Origin: a virus | Virus record (IMG/VR): IMGVR_UViG_3300007511_000075 | Span: 1 to 33,650 of that record | Length of the DNA stretch: 33,650 nucleotides | Strand: one strand, 5' to 3' | Shown here: positions 31,769-33,650 of the stretch, in pieces | Layout of the letters: each line of letters starts with the position of its first letter | Numbering within the stretch: the first letter of the stretch is position 1 | Notes under the pieces: model-generated | Told to the model about the DNA's origin: nothing | The model's input: only the letters and a program-made list of their open reading frames with translations | Database searches by the model: none | Position numbers and translations under genes: made by a program

Positions 31769-32733
31769 CCAGAAAGCCATTCCTAAACACGGAACACGCA
31801 AGGGCTTTTAGTGATCTAATAAGAAATAAGGGCGTAACAAGGTTAGCCGCTGCTAAAACAATCAAACGTGAGTTTGGCTTACACCAAACCCTTAACAGTA
31901 TCGTCAGGATACTTAGCGAGATGATTAAATATGAGCTTGATATACCGGAAGTTGAGAACACTTTACCGGAAGAGCTGATCTTACCTTATAGCGACTGCAT
32001 TGTAATGGGCGACAGCCATATGCCATACATACATAAACAGGCCTTGATTGATATGTTAGTTAGAGCTAAAGAGCTCGACATTAAAACGCTGGTACTCAAC
32101 GGTGACGCTTTGGATTTTGATTGGTGTAGTTACTACGCAAGCATGAGTGCCCCGTCAACCATACAAGAGGTCAAGTATCACGAGAGAGTTATCTATGACA
32201 TTATGCACGCCTTGTGTGGTGTCTTTGATAAGATCATAATTATTAAAGGTAATCATGACGACAGGATCATGGCTAGGCTGGATCAGCGGTTAGGGATAAA
32301 ATCCGTATGGAAAATGTTCCTCTGCCCTGATGACGATTGGACTGATCGAGAAGGCAACAAGCTCCCAAACCTACTTAATAAGTGTATTATAACCGAGAGG
32401 TTTTATGCTATTATGGAAGGTGGTCCTACGGGCGACTGGTTGTTCACTCATCAAAAGAACTACTCATCGATTGTTGGCCGCGTAGCCAGCAGGCTGTCAG
32501 CGATGAAGGATATAAATATCTGTTGCGGGCATCAACACCACCTCGGAAGCGTAACAAGCGATAGCGACAAGGCGCACTACGCGATTGACGGGGGTTGTAT
32601 GTTTGACACAAGTAAAATAGAATACAAAAACATGAGACATACGCTTCATAAAAAGAGCGTTGTTGGATGGGTGGAGATAGTAGACGGCGAACCACGCACT
32701 CGACACTGGGAGAAGGTTTATGGAAAACAATAG
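31765..32733 (+). CDS. Calcineurin-like metallophosphoesterase
   Basis: This is 322 aa. The dimetal phosphoesterase motifs are complete: GDSH (Asp83, His85), GDALD (Asp114, Asp117), GNHDD (Asn163, His164, Asp165), THQKN (His229) and GHQHH (His256, His258). An N-terminal helical region (residues 8-55; LIRNKGVTRLAAAKTIKREF) resembles a HTH-type module, which would be an unusual fusion. The substrate is unknown; nucleotides, cyclic nucleotides or phosphorylated host molecules are options, and anti-signalling-defence roles are conceivable. It sits in the lysis-proximal cassette, coupled to the microprotein before and overlapping the next gene. Confidence 0.85.
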   Translation: MTRKPFLNTEHARAFSDLIRNKGVTRLAAAKTIKREFGLHQTLNSIVRILSEMIKYELDIPEVENTLPEELILPYSDCIVMGDSHMPYIHKQALIDMLVRAKELDIKTLVLNGDALDFDWCSYYASMSAPSTIQEVKYHERVIYDIMHALCGVFDKIIIIKGNHDDRIMARLDQRLGIKSVWKMFLCPDDDWTDREGNKLPNLLNKCIITERFYAIMEGGPTGDWLFTHQKNYSSIVGRVASRLSAMKDINICCGHQHHLGSVTSDSDKAHYAIDGGCMFDTSKIEYKNMRHTLHKKSVVGWVEIVDGEPRTRHWEKVYGKQ

Positions 32734-32956
32734 CCTCGGATGGGAGGCATTTAGGGATATATTTACTGGCTTAGCTGTTGCGTGGTATGGGTTTGTGAAA
32801 TTTCTCCGTGCCAAAAAAGGCACAACGGCCTATGATGAAACAAGAGAGAAGTGTAAAGAATTTAAAAAAACCCTTGACCATCACGCCAATAAGGTCGATC
32901 ATACTCTTAATGAGATAGAGAAAGCAATAGCTGAAATCAAAGGGAGGCTAGGGTGA
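32720..32956 (+). CDS. Small membrane/coiled-coil protein, possible holin
   Basis: This 78-aa frame overlaps the phosphoesterase end by 14 nt. GAGAAGG (about 32710-32716) precedes the ATG. Residues 8-29 (WEAFRDIFTGLAVAWYGF) form an amphipathic or membrane segment. Residues 45-77 (FKKTLDHHANKVDHTLNEIE) have heptad hydrophobics and form a likely coiled coil. One membrane element plus a coiled coil, directly before a transglycosylase endolysin, recalls XhlA-like or holin-associated proteins. Its TGA shares a base with the endolysin ATG, so the two are coupled. The role is inferred. Confidence 0.6.
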   Translation: MENNSLGWEAFRDIFTGLAVAWYGFVKFLRAKKGTTAYDETREKCKEFKKTLDHHANKVDHTLNEIEKAIAEIKGRLG

Positions 32957-33414
32957 TGAATGAAGGGTTTATAAATAAGAAGGCGAGGCAATTTAATTTA
33001 GATCCAGATCTAGTTCGTGCAATTATATTTGTTGAGTCTAACAATGATGCAAGGGCGATGAGATACGAGCCAAACTATAGATGGCTTTATGAGTTTATCA
33101 ACCCTATGTGCACTAAAGCAACTGAAGAGATGCAACAATCAACCTCGTGGGGCTGTATGCAGATCATGGGCGCTACAGCAAGAGAGCTGGGTTGTGACAA
33201 GCCTTGGCTTAACTGTCTGTTAGACATACCAGACAACCTACATTATGGTTGTCTGTATCTAAGCTCTATGATCCATAAGTACGGAATAGATGGAGGCGTG
33301 AGCGCTTACAACCAAGGCTCACCAAGGAAATATGATGATGGTACATTTAAGAATCAGCCTTATATTGATAAGGTGTTCTTAAGAATGAAAGAGCTTAAAG
33401 GAGAATTAAAATGA
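32956..33414 (+). CDS. Lytic transglycosylase endolysin (SLT fold)
   Basis: A start is also possible at GTG 32953, but ATG 32956 has GGGAGG (32942-32947) 8 nt upstream, giving 152 aa. The SLT/goose-lysozyme pattern is clear. DPDLVRAIIFVESNNDARA carries the catalytic Glu27 in the ES-N context. SWGCMQIMGATARELG is motif II, and GVSAYNQGSP the AYN motif. Cys residues at three positions (CTKATEE, GCDKP, NCLLD) could stabilise it. It cleaves peptidoglycan glycan strands during lysis. There is no signal peptide, so release needs a holin; the small membrane proteins upstream are the candidates. Confidence 0.88.
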   Translation: MNEGFINKKARQFNLDPDLVRAIIFVESNNDARAMRYEPNYRWLYEFINPMCTKATEEMQQSTSWGCMQIMGATARELGCDKPWLNCLLDIPDNLHYGCLYLSSMIHKYGIDGGVSAYNQGSPRKYDDGTFKNQPYIDKVFLRMKELKGELK

Positions 33415-33650
33415 GCCCAAAAGTAGAGATCGACCTCAATGAGATCGTGGTCTTCTTACTCGAAGATTTAGGCGTTGAGGCGTTGAGGGAAAAAATGACC
33501 GCGTTGAGAGGGATTGACTGGAACCCGTTTGATGATGATGGTGATGAGTATGATTCGGTATGGTCTGAGATGCAGCACAATTTCAACTTGGTTTGGCAGG
33601 CCGCAGACTCCTTGGTCTACACGGCAGAGCGTATCGTTGTCGGTGGCGTA
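33411..33650 (+). CDS. Hypothetical acidic protein, 3' end cut off by the window edge
   Basis: AAGGAG (33398-33403) 7 nt before ATG 33411 and an ATGA overlap with the endolysin stop support the start. The frame is open to the window end for 80 codons, so the length is unknown. It begins MSPKVEIDLNEIVVFLLEDL and contains an acidic, aromatic patch WNPFDDDGDEYDSVWSEM (about residues 41-58). No membrane segment is visible in the part seen. I do not recognise it; it appears to belong to the same co-transcribed late unit. Confidence 0.7.
   Translation, partial: MSPKVEIDLNEIVVFLLEDLGVEALREKMTALRGIDWNPFDDDGDEYDSVWSEMQHNFNLVWQAADSLVYTAERIVVGGV

Overview
The window is the virion-assembly (late) half of a tailed phage with a podovirus layout. 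It carries a small terminase, large terminase, head-tail connector portal, scaffold, an N4-gp56-type major capsid protein, tailspike, short-tail adaptor, tail nozzle, a set of ejection proteins and a lysis cassette. There is no tape measure, tail tube or sheath gene, which fits a short tail. No integrase, reverse transcriptase, tRNA or CRISPR array is visible. The host cannot be named from this sequence. Base composition is moderate (mid-40s % GC by eye), AGA/AGG/ATA codons are frequent, and Shine-Dalgarno sites are mostly clear, so a Gram-negative host is a reasonable inference.

Layout. Positions 1-510 hold two small leftward genes. A 90-bp control region (about 545-610) has back-to-back candidate sigma70 promoters and a perfect dyad. 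From 729 to the right edge everything is on the + strand and tightly packed, with many ATGA or TAATG overlaps. The order is terS (729), an 11-bp iteron array (1342-1407), two unknown genes, terL, portal, a Bbp19-like small protein, scaffold and capsid. A hairpin-rich gap (7764-7884) follows, then an unknown gene, a 1268-aa double beta-helix tailspike, tail adaptor, tail nozzle, a GNAT-like protein, ejection proteins of 234, 453 and 702 aa, and a 2781-aa giant protein. After that come a fibre-like protein, three proteins with Sec-type signal peptides, a 27-aa membrane peptide, a metallophosphoesterase, a membrane/coiled-coil protein, a lytic transglycosylase and a truncated last gene. No stretch over 300 bases lacks a gene.

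How the parts may work together. TerS/TerL package DNA through the portal into a scaffolded capsid. Adaptor, nozzle and tailspike form the short tail. The Gly-rich and giant proteins are probably stored in the head and ejected into the host. The right-hand cassette looks aimed at the host surface (beta-rich fibre, DNRLRE-like binding domain, Ig-like plus SGNH-like hydrolase) and at lysis.

Most notable points: (1) the 702-aa and 2781-aa frames are one continuous frame interrupted by a single TAG at 19371, with no Shine-Dalgarno for the downstream ATG; (2) helically phased repeats directly follow terS, a natural candidate for the packaging-recognition site; (3) four virion- or surface-type proteins carry apparent Sec signal peptides; (4) the giant protein combines a RadC-like JAMM motif with domains resembling those of polyvalent proteins; (5) a 27-codon membrane peptide sits between two ATGA overlaps.
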